Shown: positions 20,247-29,779 of the stretch, piece by piece
Layout of the letters: every line of letters starts with the position of its first letter
Position numbering within the stretch: the first letter of the stretch is position 1
Assembly (NCBI GenBank): GCA_902597095.1
Contig: CACJWK010000005.1
Span: forward strand, 1-64,000
Origin: an uncultured Pseudohongiella sp.
GTDB taxonomy: Bacteria > Pseudomonadota > Gammaproteobacteria > Pseudomonadales > Pseudohongiellaceae
Direction of reading: 5' to 3'
DNA length: 64,000 bases
Program-made: the position numbers and the translations under genes
Notes under the pieces: generated by a model
Told to the model about the DNA's origin: nothing
The model's input: only the letters and a program-made list of their open reading frames with translations
The model's database searches: none

Positions 20247-21081
20247 CGGTGAGTGTGCGGGTGGTCAGGAATTCATCTTCCACATCGACATCCGTATAGA
20301 TTTCAAGGAAGGCCATGTTTGAGAGGCGGTTGCTGACCAGATTCATCATGGTAAGTGAACGGGCCATCCAGATATCATTGACCAGCTCTACCCGCGATGC
20401 CAGCAGTCGTTTGATTTCATTGTCGTACTGATCAAACATTTCGACTCGCAGCACGACAAAACGCTCTTTGTCCACGTAATTGACGGTTCTGGAATAGCGT
20501 GATTTCCGAGCGCGCTCCGCGTTCGGGATCAGCTCGATTTTCCACACTTCCCGGCCCGACTCTGTCGTTTCCTCAAGGACGTTGATTTCGTACTCTTCCA
20601 GTTTGCCTGTATCGGTGTCTTCGGTGGTGAATTCGGAACCAAACACTGAGGCGGGTTCCGCGTCGTCGTCAGAGTTTCCGCTGGCGATACGCTTTACCCG
20701 GCCGAGGGCAGAGAGGTAAAGCCAGGTTTCGTTGTCGCGCTGCGTGTCGTCGTAGGAGAAAGAGAGCATGCCGACGCCACGCTCTGCCGCAGGCTCCTGG
20801 ACGATGGTTACGTTTTTCGTATCCTTGCCGTCTTCACCGTAGTTCTTGCCCACTGATTCCAGAGACTTGATCCGGGGGCGCTCAGCGCAGGTAATACGGT
20901 TGTCCTTGATGCCGAACCGGCAAGTGGACAGCTGCATGCGATTGAACGCTGAGTCTGAAGTCGCGCGCTGGCTCTCCTCCACCCGCTCCATGATTTCCAG
21001 TCCTGAAAGATTCTGGGCAGACGCCGGCGCGCCGAAAATACTCCCGATGAGTAAGGTCCAGAGCAGTCGCTGAGAGGTCAT
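20194..21081 (-). CDS. Outer-membrane lipoprotein-sorting (LolA-like) protein
   Basis: 295 aa; signal peptide; WLYLSALGRVKRIASGN and WKIELIP typical of LolA-like partners of MMPL transporters; overlaps the MMPL gene end. Confidence 0.83.
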   Translation of the reverse strand: MTSQRLLWTLLIGSIFGAPASAQNLSGLEIMERVEESQRATSDSAFNRMQLSTCRFGIKDNRITCAERPRIKSLESVGKNYGEDGKDTKNVTIVQEPAAERGVGMLSFSYDDTQRDNETWLYLSALGRVKRIASGNSDDDAEPASVFGSEFTTEDTDTGKLEEYEINVLEETTESGREVWKIELIPNAERARKSRYSRTVNYVDKERFVVLRVEMFDQYDNEIKRLLASRVELVNDIWMARSLTMMNLVSNRLSNMAFLEIYTDVDVEDEFLTTRTLTDVAFRESELEKLRQQVD

Positions 21082-23822
21082 GCCATTTTCTCCCTGAAAT
21101 GAATTCGGGTGTCTGCGTCTTTCACACCGAAGGTCGGTTTGAAGATGATAATCATGGCCGGTATCAGAAACAAATCACACAGCAGAGCAACAAAGATCGC
21201 TGCCGAGCCAAAGAAACCCATTTTGGCCATACCAAGATAATCGGAGAAGCTGAGCAGGGCAAAACCCAGGCCCAGCACCATGGTGGTGAACATAACCGCC
21301 TGACCGACATCGCGAATAGTGGATACCAGGCTTTCACTGATGCTGCCGGTGCGGATCAGCTCCACCCGATAATGCGTCATGAAATGAATCGTGTCATCCA
21401 CTGCAATGCCAATGATCAGTGGCGCGATCAACAGGGTATCGGTATCCAGCGCAATACCCAGAAGACCCATCAGGCCGAACCCGAGCAGTGCCGGAATCAT
21501 GTTCGGGATCATCGCCATGATTCCGCCCTGGAAGGAGCCAAGCGTTATGATCATGATGACGCTGATGACTGCAATGGCGAAAGTAAAGCTGGAGAACTGC
21601 GAATTAGCCACCTCGTCTGCCATGCGCATCAACAGCGCCATCGAGCCGGTCAGGTAGACTTCCAGTTCCGGAAATTGCGATTCGAGCGGCCCGAATACCT
21701 CATCGATCTCCTGTGAGATTTCCTCGAAAAAGCGCTGGTACTGATAGCTCCCGGCGTTGTAAATATTCAGTGAAATATGGGAGCGGCTGTAGTCGTCTGA
21801 TACCAGTGCTCGACGGTCTTCGGGGTTGGCGCTGTTAAACAGATAGAGAAGCTGCGAAATCATCTGAGCATCATCTGGCACCCGATAATAGGCCGGATCA
21901 TCATCGCTCATGATCTGATAGGTATCCTTGACGATATTGGCCAGTGAGTTGGTGCGGGTGACCTGATCGGAATAGCGGGTTTCAATGCGATTCTGCAGCT
22001 GATCTACAGCCTGCATCAGACGCGGATTGTACAGTCCGTCGGACGTGTGGGTATCAACCATGATCACCATGGACATGGCGCCGGCCATATTTTCGTCAAC
22101 GGTTTCATAGGCGACCCGAATGGCGCTGCCTTCTTTGGTGAGTTCGGTCATGTTGGAGTCGATGCGAATCAGCGTCATGCCATAGGAGCAGAGGGCGAAC
22201 AAGCCGGCGAATACGCTCAGCACCAGCCAGGGTCGTTGTGCCACAAAGTTTGGTACCGCTGAGAGGATGGCAAGTTGCCAGTTGACCACAACATAGGTGA
22301 GCAGTGAGATCACCGTGATATATGTGCCGACCCATGGCCCCAGCATCAGGTACACGGCGACGACATAGATCAGGGCCGTGCCTGTCTTGGTGCTGTTGCT
22401 GAGCCTGTTCCACCGATCGCCCAGCCTGTCCGCCAGGCTGGCATCATCCGCTGCCGGAGCACCCGGGTGCCAGAGATCAAGGAGGATGGGCAGCAAGACC
22501 AGGGTAAAAAAGAAAGCCATCACGACGCCAAAGGCAGACATCATGCCGAAGACCTGAATCGGCACCAGTTCCGAAGTGGTCAGGGCCAGAACGCCGGCCA
22601 TGGTGGTGATCGTTGTCACCATGATGGCCAGGCCTGTCTTGCCGTAGGATTTGGACAGGGCATCGTAGTGGTCATCACCCTGGCGTCGAAAGCTGAAATA
22701 GGCGCTCATCACGTGAACGCAATCAGCAATCCCGACGGCAAACACCAGCAGCACGGTCAAGGAAATCATCTGTGAGATGGTCACACCCAACCACACCGTG
22801 AAACCCCAGGTCCATGCCATGCTCGCTGCGATGGTCACCATCGGCCAAAGAACCGCGCTGAAGCTTCTGAACAGGATGTAGAGCAGCAGGGTAAAGATCA
22901 GAATCATCACCAGACCCAGAACCTGCATCTGGGACAGTGTGTCCATCATAAATTCCATCATAGGCGGATTGCCTACGGGGAAGAACTCGAATTGTTCATC
23001 GTATTTCTCATACAGTGCCTTAGTCATGAGATGAAAATTGGTGTACCCCAACATGTCCACCGGCTCGAACGAGACTTCCTGGATCTGCGCCGATTCATCA
23101 AAGTCGAGGTCGAAGTTGTCATCAGCGGCAAAGGCATCAAAGTCGATGAAGCTGTCATCCAGCACGATGTCAGTGGCGTTTACCGCCGGCTCATAGCCCT
23201 CGACTGGCTGAGCGCCAAAATCGGTTTGTATCATCACCGCGCCGTAGCGGGCATCAGCCGAATAGAACGCCAGCAGATAATCCTGCTGATTCAGGGCGCG
23301 CGTTTTGATCGCCGCGAGTTCGTCATCCGATTCTGGGAGTTGTTCAGGTACCAGACGATTGGAGAGCAGCGTGTCTCCCTGATTTTCCTGGAAGCGGAGG
23401 TTGGCGATCGACTGCACGCGTCTCACATGATTCAACTCATTGAAGTCGAGGTCGATGCCGTTGATCGCGTCAGGGTAATCTTCCGGGCGCAGTTGCTGCC
23501 AATAGCGCAGGTCATCGGTTAACTGCTGAATGGCCAGCAGAGATTCTCGCGAGAATACATCCCCGTCTTTGGCCCGGTACACCAGAAAGACTGAATCGTC
23601 GCTGCCAAACTGGCGACGATATTCATTGAGCGCCAGCATCGAGGGATCTTCCTGATCCAGAAAACTGTCGGTTGTCATGTCGAGTTCGGTGCGCGTAAAG
23701 ATCCCCCACACCATGAGCAGACTGATGACGATCAGACCGCTAAGCACGAAATGCTTATAGCGCAGGACCCGGTTGGGCACCTGTGCAAAAGCGTCACTCA
23801 GTGTGATCAGCAGTTTTTCCAT
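21078..23822 (-). CDS. MMPL/RND-superfamily transporter
   Basis: 914 aa; two RND halves with GIADCVHVMSAYFSFR and GIAVDDTIHFMTHYR TM4/TM10 motifs. Confidence 0.93.
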   Translation of the reverse strand: MEKLLITLSDAFAQVPNRVLRYKHFVLSGLIVISLLMVWGIFTRTELDMTTDSFLDQEDPSMLALNEYRRQFGSDDSVFLVYRAKDGDVFSRESLLAIQQLTDDLRYWQQLRPEDYPDAINGIDLDFNELNHVRRVQSIANLRFQENQGDTLLSNRLVPEQLPESDDELAAIKTRALNQQDYLLAFYSADARYGAVMIQTDFGAQPVEGYEPAVNATDIVLDDSFIDFDAFAADDNFDLDFDESAQIQEVSFEPVDMLGYTNFHLMTKALYEKYDEQFEFFPVGNPPMMEFMMDTLSQMQVLGLVMILIFTLLLYILFRSFSAVLWPMVTIAASMAWTWGFTVWLGVTISQMISLTVLLVFAVGIADCVHVMSAYFSFRRQGDDHYDALSKSYGKTGLAIMVTTITTMAGVLALTTSELVPIQVFGMMSAFGVVMAFFFTLVLLPILLDLWHPGAPAADDASLADRLGDRWNRLSNSTKTGTALIYVVAVYLMLGPWVGTYITVISLLTYVVVNWQLAILSAVPNFVAQRPWLVLSVFAGLFALCSYGMTLIRIDSNMTELTKEGSAIRVAYETVDENMAGAMSMVIMVDTHTSDGLYNPRLMQAVDQLQNRIETRYSDQVTRTNSLANIVKDTYQIMSDDDPAYYRVPDDAQMISQLLYLFNSANPEDRRALVSDDYSRSHISLNIYNAGSYQYQRFFEEISQEIDEVFGPLESQFPELEVYLTGSMALLMRMADEVANSQFSSFTFAIAVISVIMIITLGSFQGGIMAMIPNMIPALLGFGLMGLLGIALDTDTLLIAPLIIGIAVDDTIHFMTHYRVELIRTGSISESLVSTIRDVGQAVMFTTMVLGLGFALLSFSDYLGMAKMGFFGSAAIFVALLCDLFLIPAMIIIFKPTFGVKDADTRIHFREKMA

Positions 23823-23982
23823 ACTTCAGGTTCCAGCGTTGACTGGCAGAACTCGCAGAGCGGGTGCTCACCAAGCCTAGGTTACTTCTTCTGTCGACTG
23901 AATTGGCGTGATGCAATTCAAGTTTTTGTCACTCGGACTGCCGCCGGTGCTGTCAGGATACCCAATGACAGGGTCTGTCTGA

Positions 23983-24297
23983 TCAGGGGCAGCGGTAGAC
24001 TGCGAAACTCTGTTTCCCGTCAGCAGCTGCTGTCATTGGAACAATGGCGTTGCCACCCATATCCCCAGCTTCATTTCTCGCAAGGGTCAGAAGTTCATCT
24101 TGCTGGCGCGCGGTGCTGCGTTCGACAAGCAGCAGCCTGTCCAGAGTCGATGAACTGGCGCGGCCGAGCGGCTGACAGGCGCTCACCTGGCTTTCTGAGA
24201 GAACTTCTACCTGCTGCCCGGGAGCTGTCAGTTGCACCCAACTGCCGCAGGAGGCCAGCAGCAATGGCAGGCAGTAAAATTTCAGCAGGCGGTGCAT
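23983..24297 (-). CDS. DUF4156-like small lipoprotein
   Basis: 104 aa; lipobox LLLASCGS; C-terminal GGNAIVPMTAAADGKQSFAVYRCP resembles DUF4156 proteins. Confidence 0.6.
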   Translation of the reverse strand: MHRLLKFYCLPLLLASCGSWVQLTAPGQQVEVLSESQVSACQPLGRASSSTLDRLLLVERSTARQQDELLTLARNEAGDMGGNAIVPMTAAADGKQSFAVYRCP

Positions 24298-24378
24298 GGT
24301 GATTTGGCTGTCCGATTTTGCTCTGTATTGATTGATGGCTTGCCTGATGTTTCAGCAGAGCTCTTAGTGTGGGAAGGT

Positions 24379-25860
24379 ATGTTACCATCTTACTCAAATT
24401 TGTCGCTGTTTTTATTGGCATCCGGGCAAGCCTCATCTCTGTCCCGGGCAGGAGTCAGGCATTTGACGGACATCAAGAGCACGCCGCTGTGCGAGCAACT
24501 CAAAGCCATTGTCGGATCAGCCGGTTTTCTTGAAGGAGAGCACATCGAGCGCAAAAACTTCAAAGACTGGATGGGTGCCCGTGCAATTCGTCCGCCTTTA
24601 TTATTGCGTCCCGAGTCCACCTCGCAGGTGTCCCAAATTCTGGCGCTGTGTCACGCGCACAAACAGCCGATTGCGCCACAGGGCGGCATGACCGGTCTGG
24701 TATCAGCTGCCGCACCGCTGGAGGGGGAAATCGCCCTGAGCTTCGAGCGGATGAAATCAGTCATAGAGGTTGATCCGGTCACCGCGACGATGACGGTTGA
24801 GGCAGGGGTTGAACTCCAGACAATCCAGGAACAGGCTGATGCTCATGCCTTGCTTTTTCCACTCGATCTGGGCGCCCGTGGCAGCTGCACGATTGGCGGC
24901 AACCTTTCGACCAATGCCGGTGGTAACCGGGTCATCAGATACGGAATGACCAGGGATCTGGTGATTGGTGTGGAGGCGGTGCTGGCGGACGGCACCGTCA
25001 TTGACGGCCTGCACAAGCTGAGGAAAAACAATACCGGGTATGATCTCAAGCAGCTGTTCATTGGCAGCGAAGGCACGCTGGGTGTGATTACCCGGGCTGT
25101 TCTGAAGCTGTCGGCGAAACCGAGCAGCCAGTCGGTCGCGCTGTGCGCGGTGCGGAGTTTTTCCGACGTGTCGCGCTTACTCATGCACATGCAGTCGGAG
25201 TTAGGTGCCAATCTTTCCGCCTTCGAAGTGATCTGGAACAACGCGTACCGGCTCATTGACGAAAAAGTCAGTCACATCACAGTTCCTCTGGCTACGGAAT
25301 ATGCTTTCTACGTGCTGATTGAGAGTATGGGTAACAACCCGGATACGGATGGAGAGCAATTTGTCAGCTCGCTCGGCTCAGCCAGTGAAGCCGGATTGGT
25401 GGCAGAAGCCATCATCGCGGATTCTGATGTTAAGATAGCCAATCTCTGGGCAGTCAGGGACGGGGCTGCAGAGGTCATGGGAATTGGCTTCATGCATGCC
25501 TATGACGTGAGCCTTGATATCGCTGATATGGGCTATTTCGGTGACGAAGTAGAGCGACGATTGCGGGCGTCATGGCCGGACGCCGTGATAGGACTGTTCG
25601 GGCACATTGGTGACGGTAACGTGCATATCATTATCAATGTCGGACCGAAGACCCAATCCCTGCATCTTGAAATTGACACGACTATTTATCAGTTAATACA
25701 GGAGCTGGGTGGTTCGGTCTCTGCTGAGCACGGCATTGGTCTGATGAAGAAGCCGTTTCTCGCTCACAGCCGGAGTGAAGCAGAAATTGCCCTGATGAAA
25801 ACGTTGAAACAGGCATTAGACCCCAGAGGGATTCTCAATCCGGGCAGAATAATTAATTAG
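24379..25860 (+). CDS. FAD-binding oxidoreductase (GlcD / D-2-hydroxyacid dehydrogenase family)
   Basis: ORF 24232..25860; QGGMTGLVSAA, GTLGVITRAVLKL, GHIGDGNVHI, EHGIGLMKK; start uncertain (ATG 24379 or a downstream TTG). Confidence 0.93.
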   Translation: MLPSYSNLSLFLLASGQASSLSRAGVRHLTDIKSTPLCEQLKAIVGSAGFLEGEHIERKNFKDWMGARAIRPPLLLRPESTSQVSQILALCHAHKQPIAPQGGMTGLVSAAAPLEGEIALSFERMKSVIEVDPVTATMTVEAGVELQTIQEQADAHALLFPLDLGARGSCTIGGNLSTNAGGNRVIRYGMTRDLVIGVEAVLADGTVIDGLHKLRKNNTGYDLKQLFIGSEGTLGVITRAVLKLSAKPSSQSVALCAVRSFSDVSRLLMHMQSELGANLSAFEVIWNNAYRLIDEKVSHITVPLATEYAFYVLIESMGNNPDTDGEQFVSSLGSASEAGLVAEAIIADSDVKIANLWAVRDGAAEVMGIGFMHAYDVSLDIADMGYFGDEVERRLRASWPDAVIGLFGHIGDGNVHIIINVGPKTQSLHLEIDTTIYQLIQELGGSVSAEHGIGLMKKPFLAHSRSEAEIALMKTLKQALDPRGILNPGRIIN

Positions 25861-25878
25861 AAGAGCACAGAGGAAATC

Positions 25879-26604
25879 ATGGCTTACAGTAATCTGGAAG
25901 GTAAAAATGTTGTAATCATTGGCGGCACCGCGGGAATCGGCCTCGCCGCCGCAAAAATGGCTGCTGATCAGGGTGCCAAGGTCTGGGCGGCCGGGAGGTC
26001 GGAGGCGCACATTGAAACAGCCAGGCAGGTGAGCGGAGGCAGTTTTGAAGTGAGACAGGCGGATACCCACGATGCTGCAGCGCTTGATGCGATTTTTAAC
26101 GAAGTGGGAAAAATTGATTACCTGGTGTCTGCCGCCGTGGGTGGTGAGCGAACGCTGAAACCTTTTCTGCAGCAAACCCAGGAACAATTCCAGGCCGCCT
26201 ACGACAAGCTCTGGGGTTACTGTAATGTGGTGCGAGTTGGCGCCCCTTATCTGGAGGATGACGGAGCCATTACCTTAGTCAGCGGCTCCCCGGCACGTAA
26301 ACTGGCAGTAGGGCAGTCGCCCCTGAGCTGTGTGGGCGCTTCTGTAGAAAATCTGGTGCGATGTCTTGCGCTGGAACTGGCACCCATCCGGGTCAACGTG
26401 GTTTCCCCCGGCACCATCAATACGGCTATGTTTGACCACTTCGGTGAGAAGAAGGAAGAAACCTTACAGGGTATGACGCAATCTCACCTGATCAAGCGAG
26501 CGGGTTCTTCTGAGGAAGTGGCGGCAGGAATTCTGTTTGTCATGCAGAATGAATTTGTGACCGGGACGACGGTTGATGTCGATGGCGGGCGGTTGCTGAG
26601 TTAG
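25879..26604 (+). CDS. SDR-fold protein lacking the canonical YxxxK motif
   Basis: 241 aa; GGTAGIGLAAAKMAADQGAKVWAAGRS cofactor motif; RVNVVSPGTINT; the YxxxK position reads LSCVG. Confidence 0.88.
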   Translation: MAYSNLEGKNVVIIGGTAGIGLAAAKMAADQGAKVWAAGRSEAHIETARQVSGGSFEVRQADTHDAAALDAIFNEVGKIDYLVSAAVGGERTLKPFLQQTQEQFQAAYDKLWGYCNVVRVGAPYLEDDGAITLVSGSPARKLAVGQSPLSCVGASVENLVRCLALELAPIRVNVVSPGTINTAMFDHFGEKKEETLQGMTQSHLIKRAGSSEEVAAGILFVMQNEFVTGTTVDVDGGRLLS

Positions 26605-26670
26605 GAGTTACCAGCAGCCTATTAATTGCTGAGACAGTCACAGTGAAGCAGAGGTTTAAAGGAGTCGGTA

Positions 26671-27375
26671 GTGAGTAAAGCGGCAGAAGATCTGGCAACA
26701 GATCCAGAATTGAGCCTGATTGATGCGATCTATGCACGGCGTTCGGTCAGAGGCTATCTGGATCGGGAAGTGCCCCGGGAAGTGCTTGACCGGATTTTTG
26801 AAATAGCTCAGCAGTCGCCCTCGAACTGCAATGTACAGCCCTGGAAGGTGTACATCGCGACCGGCGCGCTCAAGGACCGCCTGCGGGGTCAGATGGTTGC
26901 CAACACCGCCTCAGGGGTGCCGCCTAATCCTGATTATGAGTATCGGGGCGATTTCGTCGATGAGTACAGAAAGCGGCAGGTTGAATGCGCGGTTGCACTG
27001 TATTCCAACATGGGTATCGAACGAGGGGATAAAGAGGGAAGAATGCGCGCTGTCCTGCGGAATTTTGAATTCTTCGACGCGCCGTACATCGCCTTTATCG
27101 GAATGGATCAGAAGTTTGGAACAACGGTCGCCATCGACGTGGGGATGTGGGCGCAGACGCTGATGTTGACTATGGTGGCTTTCGGTCTGCACAGCTGCCC
27201 GATGGGAACCATGCGCAATTATCCTGACATGGTCAGGGAGGCTTTCGGGATCGAGGATGGTACAAAAATTCTGTTTGGCATCAGTTTTGGTTACGAGGAC
27301 CCGTCAGTGGCAGCCAATGCAACCCGAACGACCCGTGACCCGATCTCCGCCAATGTGGTAGTACGATCAAGCTAA
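26671..27375 (+). CDS. Nitroreductase-family protein
   Basis: 234 aa, GTG start; ARRSVRGYLDREVPREVLDRIFEIAQQSPSNCNVQPWKVYIATG. Confidence 0.92.
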   Translation: MSKAAEDLATDPELSLIDAIYARRSVRGYLDREVPREVLDRIFEIAQQSPSNCNVQPWKVYIATGALKDRLRGQMVANTASGVPPNPDYEYRGDFVDEYRKRQVECAVALYSNMGIERGDKEGRMRAVLRNFEFFDAPYIAFIGMDQKFGTTVAIDVGMWAQTLMLTMVAFGLHSCPMGTMRNYPDMVREAFGIEDGTKILFGISFGYEDPSVAANATRTTRDPISANVVVRSS

Positions 27376-27382
27376 GCGAATC

Positions 27383-27868
27383 ATGAGCACCAAACCTGTT
27401 GTCCTGCTTTACGATCTTGATAATGTGCTGGTTGATGAGTGCTCGGCGCTTATTGGTCAGACCGGCCTGTACACTACCATCAATACCTACAACGAGACCA
27501 ACGCCATTGAAGTGATCCGGCAGTACAACCGCGGTTTCGGTCTGCTGACCAATCGGCTTTCCTGTGTCATAACAGGTTGGAATCGGTACAAGAAACCCAG
27601 GGACCAGCTGCTGTTCAGCCTGCGAGCGCAGGAAAAGCGCAGTGCTCTGCGGCGCGCCACGCCCGTGATATTGATCGCTGAAGACCACCGATATGATTTA
27701 CGGGAGCTGGCTCTGGATCCGATGGAGGGCTATGTCTCAGCCTATCTTCACGCTGAGGACTTTCAGGCCCACATCAGCGACACGCTGCACAAAATCGTGT
27801 TTGGCAGCAGGGCTCATGAGCTGAATTCAATCGCCTATGCAAAATTGCTGCAGGAGCGCTCTGAATAG
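27383..27868 (+). CDS. Hypothetical protein, possible degenerate receiver-like domain
   Basis: 161 aa; N-terminal VVLLYDLDN and later TPVILIAED hydrophobic-strand pattern resembling REC domains. Confidence 0.55.
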   Translation: MSTKPVVLLYDLDNVLVDECSALIGQTGLYTTINTYNETNAIEVIRQYNRGFGLLTNRLSCVITGWNRYKKPRDQLLFSLRAQEKRSALRRATPVILIAEDHRYDLRELALDPMEGYVSAYLHAEDFQAHISDTLHKIVFGSRAHELNSIAYAKLLQERSE

Positions 27869-27920
27869 TTCGGCTGTCAGCGGGAAATCGTGTGCGGTGA
27901 CGGCCAGCAGCGACGCAGCC

Positions 27921-28298
27921 CTATGAGGGCTGCATCATGCAGAATACATTGAGCTTGTTCCCTTCAGGATCACGGAAATAGCCGGCATAAAACGATTCTC
28001 CTCTCGGGCCTGATGGTCCTTCGCATGTTCCACCCAGCTCGATGGCTTTGCGATACACCGCATCGACTGTAGCCGGCGTGTCCGCTGCCAGCGCAACCAT
28101 TGTCCCGTTGCCCGCAGTCGCCGGCTGACCATTGTGTGGAGCGGTGAGCGAGAGTGCCGGTGTCTGCGGGTTGACAGCCCATGCGATGAAGCCCTCCGTG
28201 TCCATAAACCGTGTCGCTCCGAGTTCGGCCAGCAGGGCATCGTAAAATCCGGCGGCCCGGTTCAGATCATTGGTGCCGAGTGTCACATATCCGATCAT
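27921..28298 (-). CDS. VOC/glyoxalase-family protein
   Basis: 125 aa; MIGYVTLGTNDLNRAAGFYDALLAELGATR and FYAGYFRDPEGNKLNVFC. Confidence 0.93.
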   Translation of the reverse strand: MIGYVTLGTNDLNRAAGFYDALLAELGATRFMDTEGFIAWAVNPQTPALSLTAPHNGQPATAGNGTMVALAADTPATVDAVYRKAIELGGTCEGPSGPRGESFYAGYFRDPEGNKLNVFCMMQPS

Positions 28299-28897
28299 GA
28301 GTTTTTTCCTTTATTTTTTGACGACAGCCCCTGATTGCTGATCTGGCTGTAGCGAAAGCAGTTTCTCGTGTGGTCGTTGATCATGCCTGTTGCCTGCATA
28401 AAGGCGTAGCAAATTGTGCTGCCCACGAATGTAAACCCCCGGCGTTTGAGGTCTTTGGACATCGCGTCGCTTAGAGCTGCAGAGGCAGGGACGCTTTTCC
28501 TGTTTCGGCGCTTGCCATCCATCGGGCAGCCGCCGACGAAAGACCAGATATAGGCGCTGAAGCTGCCGAATTCCCCCTGCACCGCCTGACATGCACGGGC
28601 ATTGGACCGAATTGCATATAGCTTGAGCCGATTCCGCACCAGCCCGCGGTCCAGCAGCAAGCGCTCAAGGGTCCGGTCCTGCATACGGGCAACTCGATCG
28701 ATCTCAAAATGCTTAAAGCAGGTCCGATAGCGCGCCCGCTTTTTCAGAATGGTGATCCAGCTGAGACCTGCCTGTTGCCCTTCGAGACAAAGACATTCAA
28801 ACAGTTCCCGGTCTTCATACACCGGTACTCCCCACTCCCGATCGTGATACTCGATATACTCCGGATCTGTGCCCGGCCACCAGCAGCGTGCGGTCAT
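28295..28897 (-). CDS. tag: DNA-3-methyladenine glycosylase I
   Basis: ORF 28295..29026, native start likely MTARCWWPGTDPEYIEYHDREWGVPVYEDRELFECLCLEGQQAGLSW; conserved GSTICYAFMQATGMINDHTRNCFR. Confidence 0.93.
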   Translation of the reverse strand: MTARCWWPGTDPEYIEYHDREWGVPVYEDRELFECLCLEGQQAGLSWITILKKRARYRTCFKHFEIDRVARMQDRTLERLLLDRGLVRNRLKLYAIRSNARACQAVQGEFGSFSAYIWSFVGGCPMDGKRRNRKSVPASAALSDAMSKDLKRRGFTFVGSTICYAFMQATGMINDHTRNCFRYSQISNQGLSSKNKGKNS

Positions 28898-29146
28898 CGC
28901 GTGATGAGCTCCTGAGTCGGATTTGGTGGACGAAAAGGGGGACAGTATCAGCGACTTGAGCGTTGTCGGCAATGTCTTTCTGTCATCCGACAGCCGCGCT
29001 ACAGGACATCCGATTGTTGTCAGCAAGACGCCAGCCTGTGCGTCAGGCCTTCACTTGCTAAAGCCTTTGGGTAACAATCTGATGCAGTGCCATACACACC
29101 ATATGAGCAATCGCAAAAGAAAAAGGGCACCGAAGAGGAGAATCAG

Positions 29147-29626
29147 ATGGGAAATTTGATGAAAAAGTTATCAAGGCAGTCGATTAGTATTCTGACAAGA
29201 TGCGCACTGGTAGTGGTTTGTCTCAGTGCCTTTCAGTCAGTGGCTGCGCAGGAGCGCAGCTATATCAATCCAAGCAGTCCGGGAGGAAGTGGCTCGCCGT
29301 TCAGCGGTGCGGTGCTGACTGACGATACGCTCTACATTTCCGGCATGCTGGGCCTGGAGAAGGGCGAGGTGCCCGCCGAACCGGCCGATTAAGCGCGCAA
29401 TGTGCTTGACGCGATCAAAGGCACGCTGGAAGAGGCCGGCATGACGATGGATGATCTGGTATACGTGCAGATTTTTTGCTCTGACGTCAGCCATTAGGCC
29501 AGTTTTAACGAGGTGTATCGGACGTATTTTACGCAGGAGTTTCCTGCAAGGGCCTTTGTCGGTGCCGGCACGCTGCTGTTCGATGCCCGATTTGAGATTC
29601 AGGCGATCGCGGTAAAAAGACCCTAG
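29147..29626 (+). pseudogene. RidA-family protein with signal peptide, interrupted by two in-frame stops
   Basis: Frame reads MGNLMKKL...ERSYINPSSPGGSGSPFSGAVLTDDTLYISGMLGLEKGEVPAEPAD*ARNVLDAIKGTLEEAGMTMDDLVYVQIFCSDVSH*ASFNEVYRTYFTQEFPARAFVGAGTLLFDARFEIQAIAVKRP*; stops TAA at 29390-29392 and TAG at 29495-29497, no frameshift. Confidence 0.85.
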
Positions 29627-29779
29627 CTCAGCGTCCTTCTACTCCAGTCGCTGGGCTGTTTGGTAACAAACAATCACATCTGGGCGCTTCTGCTCAGAGC
29701 TGGGCGATTGCTATGCTTCACGCCTTGAAGAGCGGCGTCGGCTGAGCCGTCGCAGTATTGCTCAGGTACAGGAAAGCAC

